Of a DNA stretch of 27,943 nucleotides, positions 13,701-19,156 are shown one piece after another. Numbering within the stretch: position 1 is the first letter of the stretch; every line of letters begins with the position of its first letter. The notes below the pieces were generated by a model. The model was not told where the DNA came from. It did not search any database and saw nothing but the letters and a program-made list of their open reading frames with translations. The stretch comes from a virus. Where the stretch lies: positions 1-27,943 of IMG/VR virus record IMGVR_UViG_3300021371_000083, one strand, 5' to 3'. Made by a program: the position numbers and the translations under genes.

Positions 13701-14080
13701 TTGGATACCTTGCCGACTTGGGATATCAGGTAGATTATAATCAAGCCCAATCAATAGGCAAACCTGCTATGACCACTCAGTCTTCTGGCGAACAAATTTT
13801 AATTGGTTATACTGGCACAGAATATTACAAATGGATTTTTTATAATCCGGGTGGAGATGCAGACAATTTCGGAGGTTTTACCGCTCAACAGAGAGCTGAA
13901 TATGGAATGGATCCAAATTCAACAGAAGATAGTTTATCTGGTGTCCATTTATACTTGTCTCAAATATATGAAGAAGTAAAAGACCGCCTGACTGCACCAA
14001 AATTAGTTTCTTGTAATTGTAAAACACACAAAATTAATGCAACTAAAAATCCAATCATGCCTTACGGAATCTCCGAGTGA
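7736..14080 (+). CDS. Giant virion protein with C-terminal leishmanolysin-like metalloprotease, 2114 aa
   Basis: This single ORF occupies nearly a quarter of the window. The first ~900 residues are aromatic- and Asn-rich, as in phage fibre or baseplate adhesins. Three copies of a beta module (pattern G-T-x-S-(I/V)-S/T...V-x-G-x-G-T-x-F...G-D-x-I...(T)-x-L-x-(L/I)) start near residues 925, 1065 and 1440. Near residue 1780 a metalloprotease begins (GGTLASAAPSEY), with HEIAHGLGVG at 1847-1856, a candidate third zinc ligand H1953 in GGHIAEYA and a Met-turn in ELMSP (M1973), then TIGYLADLGYQV. That order and the ~100-residue gap to the third His fit M8-type enzymes. It probably acts outside the cell, cleaving host surface protein or its own fibre. 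The role is inferred. Confidence 0.85.
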   Translation: MAKFQTEGPVSVNSFINFINDNTAQLRGSSLKNSFDSAKLGGTFLPQGDFVAPHALSESYGAEAGFRFWVNNDALGTPNYSSSRALALDGHFYSEFKWAMEIGNVEHSMVFPYRNYMYDISQSASANGCFGSGDQTYRKIDCKLYHSDVDTKSREREVYFGLTSPEGMKSYFGDGYWASATLFFLTPETLPQEDQDQLERVQSRLTVGAKIELDNQIYTINEVEFKPSKKIILDRNVHQVDQPQQLFLIEDYAVVATSADYSNANVSPANEDYTYILDPWVTYRAKTYYSDHFDQMIFPQESAFQKTGANYLMAASVTGDGYYKKNASGFTSGTAYWGLMARMLSLPTFKKPVFRYLWDLYTGLRIIVTYEWVYIRRPYWPGTDSQGSNYVFYNAPAAQSSLQFDAPSIRGLYEYSTFATKNASHDDRNINASYSWTWLSGFSGNYPMLKLPETYLYLSDVYNRIHNPQIWIDNLWNYNTIWHDTLLNNNDDYFSRLPNQDPRWGSWGLRRNSSPSNLGVTSVDNSRLRLIDPGNSVTDQNEKVIMIDDGTAEFNKTASSGEIGKTFDHWNGCDWQLFMTRLSEYPEKVPVYLRAGDHGHGYIEVTPESTLRYHIEKVDSAYKIFEESSILLSENYWSSTVYGTDADGDPIVNTPDNWNSSLFPDSAFFYIHDGIFNYDREGFFMDIYRNNTDEFLNSDVFFTYINTIPSKKTVITGSLLYGTALVYINDVLFLSISDTFSFSFIPNEYQIKLSICPRFAGIKLTMHYLKVAQEGAELPEQYFEKSEAIEAWSKLHYNEHDYYYNNSYNAAESIDSQITWGPFDVTYESLNSNPNGYFFTQNPLYYLKLENMVISESFSPASTINLELQAYIKKTNGQNAIATKKISLSSYAPAKITKGVDLEKDSQRDVADILRLNLNLVKRGNNATGTISISQKSNIVTGQGTLFTEEIEKGDFLSILSNTNYQFEVDSIQSNTQLTLKSHHIFSDLTNEVVRIEKHSSINAVPYDSSGQTSVDGIQLFCIADGDYFGDDKIAILEHSLNSKDWTRVQTFSIPSQGQDRYAYSSTLSGTISVTAGSKDVYGVGTKFLKTISGQTIYDEIHAGDIIFIDASSYHVDQVLSETHLTISKESSVTVTDSKADVGSWRYVPVFYIPNNSPLFPQSENQYTYYRIRWAAGYNADDLLAGTIIAQDIIECASISPGNKITFATTNNFNFFRVNKDFIPARPDGTISPRLDVLAQSHGSIVIFEGLTCLKPNIMNTLTFEYPDDQNSNYFEEGNIVPGADYMWQIKFPETQGKNIESLRNWDLDSDWTNIKKPNKRIHQSAWQFIHNLRVQGAGITWTDSRLGKYNAYPGTEEEEAYTLGNIRGPFTNKPKSSLSLIRFEALRRSITEYAVKPELPGNELIILFKRSITGTVGTPDPDGSESNDWFYTLPEKRLIGGTVSISPDNTHQEGSNIFYKVEGTSTNFLRDVLGFGSEVLDDYLPSFPYEFGTNSFYIEILGVEYEIERIHSNTELWLRTEVVVSAGLEQAYVDYNANQLTDFLNQNIWMRMGVKTSNSNSYHWFTAQDIGDAASVWQQGDDPPDGTNEVPAPGTFKNFAKAVMISAYYISETSTEPNQSISGTYDFADVSNASPIQISTSGWSLTPQKVINPVDKIWKRMGYAYSLTGNDTAATINWIRGAYEFSATDTELEDDLPTGAAQIGSIFGPVYQNIKYLPKSNDGLKLNIHYLIDLPMVDRLQIEMAARFWESIILDDIEMDVVVMPHPTRSVGGTLASAAPSEYIIGEDSAFHAQNRAQIKEIYVYLDTDDIIPGAAPDSSYTATGREIVLDGVVPGGNRLCHILVHEIAHGLGVGTNWNVEFVGYYDDQYQWGFANEFGSQYSGPEAVAQYQNIINSATHIMLYNNQTKKIEKTSITSSMRSNFYTNSVPIEGGSFAQEFQSWQDGDVAGGHIAEYAKKAGGRTQPTFVELMSPIYDVANSPITRLTIGYLADLGYQVDYNQAQSIGKPAMTTQSSGEQILIGYTGTEYYKWIFYNPGGDADNFGGFTAQQRAEYGMDPNSTEDSLSGVHLYLSQIYEEVKDRLTAPKLVSCNCKTHKINATKNPIMPYGISE

Positions 14081-14351
14081 GATAAGTTGTTTTCGCGATG
14101 TTACGTTATTCGCGCGAACTTATATTTTTGAGGATGTATTGTTGGAATGTGAACCTGGCACGCGAAGTGCATATTGGGCTTGGCTCAAACGTCACGGCGC
14201 ACATGATTTTATCAGTGACTTGATACTTTCCGACACAAAAGAGCCCGGGTATAGTATAGGAACTACCCCGGGCTACAATATAGTAACAGACCGTATAGCC
14301 TGCTATAACCTTAGCGAAATTATTAGCTCGCTTCAGCGGTTTCGCTTGTAA
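14037..14351 (+). CDS. Uncertain ORF overlapping the end of the giant gene, 104 aa
   Basis: The frame is open from an ATG inside the giant gene to TAA 14351. The central part (CEPGTRSAYWAWLKRHGAHD) reads like true protein sequence, but the ORF has no promoter or ribosome site, overlaps the giant gene by 44 bases, runs through a terminator hairpin and overlaps the opposite-strand gene at 14323 by 29 bases. Without it, 14081-14322 has no gene. It may be a small protein or a decayed remnant. Confidence 0.3.
   Translation: MQLKIQSCLTESPSEISCFRDVTLFARTYIFEDVLLECEPGTRSAYWAWLKRHGAHDFISDLILSDTKEPGYSIGTTPGYNIVTDRIACYNLSEIISSLQRFRL
14237..14274 (-). terminator. Hairpin terminator between converging genes
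   Basis: AGCCCGGGTA at 14242-14251 pairs with TACCCCGGGCT at 14264-14274 (one bulge), loop of 12 bases. On the minus strand it is followed by CTCTTTTG, so it probably ends leftward transcription of the 106-aa gene; it may also stop readthrough from the giant gene. Confidence 0.6.
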
Positions 14352-14643
14352 CTTCGTCTACTGCTTGTTGAGCAGTAGATTCTGCTTCTTGACGGCTTTT
14401 TTGTACTGCCTCAAGAAGTTCTGTTACTTGTTCGTCGCTCATACCTTTGACTTCTTCTTTGCCTTGCTGTAATGCACGACTTTGAGCCAATTGTAGAATT
14501 GCATTGAGAGAAACCTGAGATAGCGCTTCACCTAGTGTTGCGCGACTGAGAAATTCATTCGCTAGTGCAACCGCAGCGTCATTACGCTCGGCTGATACGT
14601 TATCTTCAGAACTGTTACTATTTTGGATATTTTCGTCTGTCAT
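14323..14643 (-). CDS. Acidic helical protein, 106 aa
   Basis: Encodes MTDENIQNSNSSEDNVSAER, then helices with FLSRATLGEALSQVSLNAIL and a Glu/Ala/Gln-rich C-terminal coiled coil (EAVQKSRQEAESTAQQAVDE). It is rich in Ala, Glu, Gln and Ser, with no Cys or Trp. The function is unknown; small acidic helical proteins in structural regions can be scaffolds or chaperones, but nothing here proves it. It is read leftward among rightward genes. Confidence 0.75.
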   Translation of the reverse strand: MTDENIQNSNSSEDNVSAERNDAAVALANEFLSRATLGEALSQVSLNAILQLAQSRALQQGKEEVKGMSDEQVTELLEAVQKSRQEAESTAQQAVDEVTSETAEAS

Positions 14644-14671
14644 ATATAATAATATTGTAGGTTATATTTTT

Positions 14672-14869
14672 TTAAAGTATTTTTTTGTGAATTGGATTTT
14701 TTTGTTGTTGTTTGATTGCTTCGATGATCATTGCATTGTAAAATGATTCGGTTTGTAGGTTGCGTATTTGTTCGCGTTGATGTTCAATAATTTCATTTTG
14801 ATCCCACATAAACCAAGCCATATAAAAAAACAAAAGTAAAACACTGATTCGAGTTAATGCGTCATTCAT
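14672..14869 (-). CDS. Single-pass membrane protein, 65 aa
   Basis: The frame is open from a TTG at 14884, but ATG 14869 (MNDALTRISVLLLFFYMAWF) is the natural start. Residues about 7-23 form one transmembrane segment, followed by a charged helix with heptad spacing (QNEIIEHQREQIRNLQTE) and a basic tail. The N-in, coiled-coil-out layout is the layout of an inner-membrane spanin subunit, although it is short. Its neighbours include membrane proteins at 15731-16975. Function not established. Confidence 0.65.
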   Translation of the reverse strand: MNDALTRISVLLLFFYMAWFMWDQNEIIEHQREQIRNLQTESFYNAMIIEAIKQQQKNPIHKKIL

Positions 14870-14921
14870 AATACATGATAACAAGTAAATCGCGCAATTC
14901 TATATAAAAACTTTTAATCGG

Positions 14922-14935
14922 GTGTAATATAAGTC
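14922..14935 (+). promoter_or_regulatory. Candidate leaderless late promoter
   Basis: GTGTAATATAAG begins at 14922, exactly 14 bases before ATG 14936, preceded by G. No -35 box and no Shine-Dalgarno. The same 12 bases occur at the same distance before the leftward gene at 15682. Confidence 0.65.
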
Positions 14936-15481
14936 ATGGCAACAAGAAGAATCGAAGATCTACCCACATTACCAACAGAAACGCAATCATTCGATCCGAA
15001 TGCAGATTATATCATCATCCAAAAACCTGGTGGTGCATCATACAAAATGACTGCCAGTTCATTTTTGAGTCAAGCCATAGGTCTGCGGCAATATTCTGAT
15101 GCATCAAGCGTTTTGATCAATACAAATGCTAATGCTGGTAACAGAATTCGATTTCAATCTGATGATTTATTATCAACCAATACAAATTTTACAATCAATA
15201 TTTTTGCAGGTTCCAACATGTCAACAATCGTAAAGCAGTCTGGTGATTTATTGATAAATGGAACGGATGGATTTATTCCTTCCACTAGCGAGCAATTGCA
15301 ATTGATTGGTGGTGGGGATTTTTATGTTTATGCGGATGTTACATATGATGATACCGCCCATAGTATTTTGTTTGATAACATTTATTATTCTATACTCACT
15401 GGGTCAACATACAGTTCTACTTTCAACGCTCTCGGAAGTCAGCCATTAAATATGTGCATACAAGCTAATATATCAGCTTGA
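14936..15481 (+). CDS. Tail-fibre-like structural protein, 181 aa
   Basis: The N-terminus MATRRIEDLPTLPTETQSFD, then ADYIIIQKPGGASYKMTASS, matches the usual opening of phage tail-fibre or baseplate-attached proteins, where an R-I-x-D-L-P head is followed by a small beta domain carrying a K-M-T element. The remainder (about 60-181) is beta-rich, with Ser, Thr, Asn and Tyr, like a short fibre head. It probably sits on the virion; no catalytic motif is seen. It is preceded by a clear GTGTAATATAAG motif and meets the leftward 64-aa gene at its end. Confidence 0.7.
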   Translation: MATRRIEDLPTLPTETQSFDPNADYIIIQKPGGASYKMTASSFLSQAIGLRQYSDASSVLINTNANAGNRIRFQSDDLLSTNTNFTINIFAGSNMSTIVKQSGDLLINGTDGFIPSTSEQLQLIGGGDFYVYADVTYDDTAHSILFDNIYYSILTGSTYSSTFNALGSQPLNMCIQANISA

Positions 15482-15487
15482 TGACAT

Positions 15488-15682
15488 TTAATTGTTTTTT
15501 TTACTTTTTATTCGTTTAATTTCGTCGGGCAATATTTTTGCCACTTTATCAAGTTTATTTTCCATCATCAATTCTGCAGGAGTCGCGCCATTTAATTTTG
15601 CGTTTTCTGTTTTTAACCAACATGTTGATTGATAAGAATTTAGATTTTTACTGAGAGTTTCTAGGATGTTTCGTTGTGACAT
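15488..15682 (-). CDS. Small protein with antitoxin Xre/MbcA/ParS-like motif, 64 aa
   Basis: Encodes MSQRNILETLSKNLNSYQST, then CWLKTENAKLNGATPAELMM and a helix KLDKVAKILPDEI. The central pattern W-L-x-T-x-N-x-x-L-x-G-x-T-P-x-E-L fits the toxin-binding C-terminal domain of MbcA/ParS/Xre antitoxins (formerly DUF2384), where W...PN..L.G.TP..L is typical. Here Glu replaces Pro before Asn, and the usual N-terminal HTH is missing. No toxin is next to it. It could neutralise a host toxin in trans; that is inference. Its promoter motif is back to back with that of the holin-like gene. Confidence 0.65.
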   Translation of the reverse strand: MSQRNILETLSKNLNSYQSTCWLKTENAKLNGATPAELMMENKLDKVAKILPDEIKRIKSKKNN

Positions 15683-15696
15683 ACCTTATATTACAC
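15683..15696 (-). promoter_or_regulatory. Candidate leaderless late promoter, leftward
   Basis: Minus strand GTGTAATATAAG starts at 15696, 14 bases before ATG 15682. A TTGACT four bases upstream is too close to be its -35 box. Confidence 0.65.
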
Positions 15697-15716
15697 ACAA
15701 GTCAATAAAATTAAAA

Positions 15717-15730
15717 GTGTACATCAATAT
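15717..15730 (+). promoter_or_regulatory. Candidate leaderless late promoter, rightward
   Basis: AGTGTACATC, with GTGTA at 15717, 14 bases before ATG 15731. Divergent from the copy at 15696; both lie in a 48-bp space. Confidence 0.55.
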
Positions 15731-16165
15731 ATGGGACCAATATTAAACACTATCATAGGTGCCGCGATCAAGCTCGGCTGCAATCTACTCAACGCATGGC
15801 TAGAGCAAAAACGACAAGATCAACTCGCACTTGCTGCGCGAGATGAAACGATGCTCAAGGCATTAATCGACAGCCAACAAAAAAATAGCAGTGATTCTTT
15901 TGTTAAAGTGTCTCGTAGAATATTATTTATGAGTATCACTTTCACTATGTGTTTTTTGATGATTTATTATGCAATGAATCCACAAATAGAATACAACATC
16001 ATTGTGCCCAAAGGAGATGGAGGAAAGCTTGGCTTTGTAAGCTGGATATTTGGTGGCAAAGATTGGGAGATGGTAAGAATGACAGGAGGATTGATGTTAG
16101 CAAGTTTTATGGATTTGTGTTTTATGGTGGTTGGATTTTATGCGATACCAAGTAAACGTAGATGA
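15731..16165 (+). CDS. Holin-like membrane protein, 144 aa
   Basis: The protein has an amphipathic N-terminus (MGPILNTIIGAAIKLGCNLL), a charged helix (residues about 25-60) and two transmembrane segments, roughly 64-82 (RILFMSITFTMCFLMIYYAM) and 116-138 (GGLMLASFMDLCFMVVGFYA), ending in a basic tail SKRR. Phage holins of the GTA type have a similar N-terminal helix and C-terminal pair of membrane segments. The next gene overlaps by four bases (ATGA) and is a small lipoprotein, which supports a lysis group. No endolysin is visible nearby, so the holin call is tentative. Confidence 0.55.
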   Translation: MGPILNTIIGAAIKLGCNLLNAWLEQKRQDQLALAARDETMLKALIDSQQKNSSDSFVKVSRRILFMSITFTMCFLMIYYAMNPQIEYNIIVPKGDGGKLGFVSWIFGGKDWEMVRMTGGLMLASFMDLCFMVVGFYAIPSKRR

Positions 16166-16392
16166 GATATATAGGATTGTGTTTTTTATTATTTAGTGGT
16201 TGCGTAAAAAAGTTTATACAGAAACCGCAAGAAATAGCGGAAAAAGCTTCTCCTGGCCAAGAAAATAATGTATTATATATTAGTGATGAATTGCAAAAGC
16301 TTGATATTTATGGACCCTTGTTATGGTTCTCAATTATAATAGGATCGGTTATGCTTTTGGCCCTCTCATCGAAATTGTTTAAAAATGAATAG
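16162..16392 (+). CDS. Possible unimolecular spanin: small lipoprotein with C-terminal membrane segment, 76 aa
   Basis: The N-terminus MRYIGLCFLLFSGC is a compact lipoprotein signal with lipobox LFSGC (Cys14). After a 36-residue polar spacer comes one membrane segment (about 51-70, PLLWFSIIIGSVMLLALSSK) and the tail LFKNE. Known u-spanins such as T1 gp11 have this order, with the lipid anchor in the outer membrane and the C-terminal segment in the inner one. The spacer here is short to cross a normal periplasm, so it might instead be a small membrane lipoprotein. It overlaps both neighbours. Confidence 0.5.
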   Translation: MRYIGLCFLLFSGCVKKFIQKPQEIAEKASPGQENNVLYISDELQKLDIYGPLLWFSIIIGSVMLLALSSKLFKNE

Positions 16393-16975
16393 CGGACTTG
16401 ATGTAATTAGTGTTTTAACGGGTATAGTTTCAGCAATCACTGCTGTTGCGGGTATGTACTTTAAAATAAGGTACGATGAAAGAAAGAGTAAAGAATTTAG
16501 CTACGATCCGAATCAGCATAGTAGCATTGTCACAGCTTTAGAGTATGTTCTTGCAGAAACCGAAGCTGATAGAGCATATGTTCTTGAGTTTCATAATGGA
16601 GAACACTACTTTTCTGGAAGAAGTCAACAAAAGCTAAGCTGCACATACGAAGTGGTTAGCGAGGGAATCAGTTCTGAGTGTCATAAAATACAGAATGTTC
16701 GCACCTCAAATTTTCACGGCCTCACAAAAGATATAGCATCAGAAAAAACATTTAAGTGTCCAAATTTAGAAAAATATACTGATGATATAACATTCAAATC
16801 ATTTCTTGAAGATAAGGGTGTGAAAAGTATGTTTGCTAGGCCAATCAAAACATTAAATGGTAAGATACTTGGTATCATCATATTAGATTACGTAAAAGAA
16901 AATCGAGTATGGAGTGATGAGGCTGAAGAATTTGTCAAGAAACAAGCACGCGTAATTAGCGGTTATTTGATATAA
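16385..16975 (+). CDS. Membrane-anchored GAF-domain protein, 196 aa
   Basis: A single transmembrane segment (about residues 8-26, ISVLTGIVSAITAVAGMYF) is followed by a GAF-like domain: a helix IVTALEYVLAETEADRAYVL, then LEFHNGEHYFSG, central strands, and SMFARPIKTLNGKILGIIIL with the final helix AEEFVKKQARVISGYL. GAF domains bind small ligands or serve as signal sensors; no output domain is attached. It is the third member of the overlapping membrane-gene group and may sense or tune lysis. Its ligand is unknown. Confidence 0.7.
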   Translation: MNSGLDVISVLTGIVSAITAVAGMYFKIRYDERKSKEFSYDPNQHSSIVTALEYVLAETEADRAYVLEFHNGEHYFSGRSQQKLSCTYEVVSEGISSECHKIQNVRTSNFHGLTKDIASEKTFKCPNLEKYTDDITFKSFLEDKGVKSMFARPIKTLNGKILGIIILDYVKENRVWSDEAEEFVKKQARVISGYLI

Positions 16976-16988
16976 TTATATTTTAAGC

Positions 16989-17005
16989 TATAATATAAAT
17001 ATATT
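16989..17005 (+). promoter_or_regulatory. Possible late promoter before the zinc-ribbon gene
   Basis: TATAATATAA from 16989 shares the TAATATAA part of the GTGTAATATAAG motif but lacks GTG. Eleven bases separate TATAAT from ATG 17006. No Shine-Dalgarno is present. Confidence 0.35.
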
Positions 17006-17392
17006 ATGGCTTTCTCATATTGTCCTCATTGTGGTTTTAAAAATATGTACTCTGTTCAGGCACCAAAATTTTGCGGTGGTTGTGGAGAGGGTATAAACAT
17101 ATTATCTGCGGCTAAAACGAGTTCGACCAGCGCAAGCAAGTCGACACCCATCCGTCGAGCTCCAAAGCGACGAGCTCCTGTTCAACATACAGAGATTGAC
17201 GATCCTGATGGTACAGATGTATACGAAGTGCCTGATATAACCAAATTTTCATACAGTATCGAGCAAGACAAAAATAAATTTAGCCTCAAGGATATTATTC
17301 CTCTCGAAGAAATCGAAGCTATCAATAAAGATGATCAACCCAATCCTTCTCAAAAAAAAGCGAAACGACGTGGCCGACCAAAAAAATCCTGA
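17006..17392 (+). CDS. Zinc-ribbon and AT-hook protein, 128 aa
   Basis: An N-terminal zinc ribbon is formed by CPHC (C6, C9) and CGGC (C23, C26). A low-complexity basic linker with SKSTPIRRAPKRRAPV follows, then an acidic middle, and the C-terminus KRRGRPKKS is an AT-hook (core GRP in basic context). The architecture indicates DNA binding. Its end overlaps the sigma-factor gene, so the two are probably coupled and may act together in late transcription, which is inference. Similar zinc-ribbon/AT-hook proteins are found in other large phages, as I recall. Confidence 0.75.
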   Translation: MAFSYCPHCGFKNMYSVQAPKFCGGCGEGINILSAAKTSSTSASKSTPIRRAPKRRAPVQHTEIDDPDGTDVYEVPDITKFSYSIEQDKNKFSLKDIIPLEEIEAINKDDQPNPSQKKAKRRGRPKKS

Positions 17393-18113
17393 ATTCACTT
17401 ACGAGGACAAGTCAGAAGAAATTGATCTTGAAATAAAAAAAAGAAGAGGGAAATGGTTTTTAGATTCTTTAGCATGGTTTGATTTTGATGATGTTGAGCA
17501 GATTATTCGAGCTCATATTCATAAAAAATGGCATCAATGGGATCAAAGAAGATCTCTCAAGCCATGGATTAACAAAATCATAACCAATCAAATGAAAAAC
17601 ATTTTGCGCAACAATTACAGCAACTTTGTGAGACCTTGTCTGAACTGTCCATTCAATCAAAATTGCGCCACAAAAGATGGCGGAGAGTCATCTCTATGCG
17701 GATTCACTAAAAGCGGTTTACAGGACTCCTCCTGCCCATTGTACGCCAAGTGGGAGCGAACCAAGAAGCCTGCGTACGGAATCAAGATGGCATTAGCCCT
17801 CGAGAATCATACTCACGAGGTTGGATCCATGCGAGATTATAATTTTGATATTCTTGATGCACAAGCCAAATTAAACATTCACATGCAAAAAGAATTAAAC
17901 GAAAAACAATATCAAGTATACGAACTATTATTTGTTCAACACTTGGACGAAGAAGAGGTCGCAGAAAAAATGGGATACAAAACCAGCGAAAAAGGTCGCA
18001 AGGCTGGCTACAAACAAATAAAGAATTTAAAGAAAATGTTCAAACAAAAAGCGCAAGAAATACTCGAGCGTGAAGATGTCATATCCTTAAGAAGTGATCC
18101 ACCATGGATTTAA
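17331..18113 (+). CDS. Phage sigma factor with a Cys-rich insert, up to 260 aa
   Basis: Region 2 is at about residues 54-98: DDVEQIIRAHIHKKWHQWDQ, then SLKPWINKIITNQMKNILRN, which has the W-I-x-K-I-I-T-N-x-x-x-x-x-L-R pattern of sigma region 2.3-2.4. A Cys-rich insert follows (C103, C106, C112, C123, C135), a possible zinc site. Region 4 is at about 188-245 (LNEKQYQVYELLFVQHLDEE, an HTH of the sigma type). The true start may be the GTG at 17370, which shortens the overlap from 62 to 23 bases. Role inferred: directing RNA polymerase to the GTGTA-type promoters. It overlaps the next gene by ten bases. Confidence 0.75.
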   Translation: MINPILLKKKRNDVADQKNPEFTYEDKSEEIDLEIKKRRGKWFLDSLAWFDFDDVEQIIRAHIHKKWHQWDQRRSLKPWINKIITNQMKNILRNNYSNFVRPCLNCPFNQNCATKDGGESSLCGFTKSGLQDSSCPLYAKWERTKKPAYGIKMALALENHTHEVGSMRDYNFDILDAQAKLNIHMQKELNEKQYQVYELLFVQHLDEEEVAEKMGYKTSEKGRKAGYKQIKNLKKMFKQKAQEILEREDVISLRSDPPWI

Positions 18114-19156
18114 CAAAAAAACAAAAAGATGTTATCCGTGAGAATGCTGGTAGCATCACAGATTTAACTGAATTGACTCAATTAGTTTTTCCAGAATTAG
18201 AAAATATTGATGGTCGCAGCAAACAAGGTAGGGCCGTTAGAAAGTTTCTTGCTGATAACGAAATAAATTATGAGACTCGACACTTTGGTGCGAAAGACCC
18301 AATATCTTTAAATCAAGAACAAAAAGATTTTATTGACAACTCTATTAGTGATGGCATGACTTGCAGTCAAGTTGCGGGCATATTGTTTCCAGAAGCAAGA
18401 ATAACAAAGGTTGGTCAAGAATACGTTGCTATTCATGCATACGTTGAAAGCAATGAACACCTAACAACTCCTGCGATTGAAGACGCGGCCTTTAGGAAAT
18501 ATTCTCCGCCCAAAGCTCCAAGCAAGATCATAAAGAAAATAAATGATTATGCTCAAACCCGTATTGACGAAAATAAATTGAGTATGGCGGAAAGAAAAGG
18601 AATTGAATCGTTAGGTGGCTTTCTTGCTTCTCCCCGCTTTATACAAGTTATAAATAATTATGACAGCCAAGAAGATCGCGATTTATTTGAGGCAGAATTT
18701 GTTCGTGCAACCTGGGACAAACCAGATTTAACAAGTGATGAAATTAATTTATACATCAATGTATGCATGGATTATATACATTTAAAAAACATACAAGGTG
18801 CAATCAATAAATTGAATAGAATGTTTGATGAAGCAGAGGATCAACAAGATCTAACTGTTCGATTGGCCGAACTATTAAAAACAAAAAGCGAAGAATACAA
18901 TCAATGCGAAAAAAGAATGGAGTCACTCATTCAAAAACTTCAAGGCGACCGTTCAAAAAGAATCAACACAAAACAACAACAAAACGCTAACATTCTTGCG
19001 CTCGTACAATTGTTTCAAGAAGAAGAGGAGCGTGAAGTTATGATCAAAATTGCCGAGCTTCAAAAGCAAGCTGCGCGAGAAGAAGCCGATCATTTAGAGT
19101 CCATGCCAGACTGGAAGGCTCGAGTGCTTGGCATATCCAAAGAAGATGTCATCTAA
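18104..19156 (+). CDS. Tandem HTH-like protein, 350 aa
   Basis: Two related N-terminal units are visible: LTKKQKDVIRENAGSITDLT...LVFPE (about 3-31) and LNQEQKDFIDNSISDGMTCS...ILFPE (about 68-96). Both have L-x-x-x-Q-K-D-x-I then a helix-turn-helix-like stretch ending FPE, so they are duplicated DNA-binding-like domains. A long helical, coiled-coil C-terminus (about 230-340) follows. It lies between a sigma factor and the packaging genes; it could be a small terminase-like or transcription protein, but neither is shown. It overlaps both neighbours. Confidence 0.6.
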   Translation: MDLTKKQKDVIRENAGSITDLTELTQLVFPELENIDGRSKQGRAVRKFLADNEINYETRHFGAKDPISLNQEQKDFIDNSISDGMTCSQVAGILFPEARITKVGQEYVAIHAYVESNEHLTTPAIEDAAFRKYSPPKAPSKIIKKINDYAQTRIDENKLSMAERKGIESLGGFLASPRFIQVINNYDSQEDRDLFEAEFVRATWDKPDLTSDEINLYINVCMDYIHLKNIQGAINKLNRMFDEAEDQQDLTVRLAELLKTKSEEYNQCEKRMESLIQKLQGDRSKRINTKQQQNANILALVQLFQEEEEREVMIKIAELQKQAAREEADHLESMPDWKARVLGISKEDVI

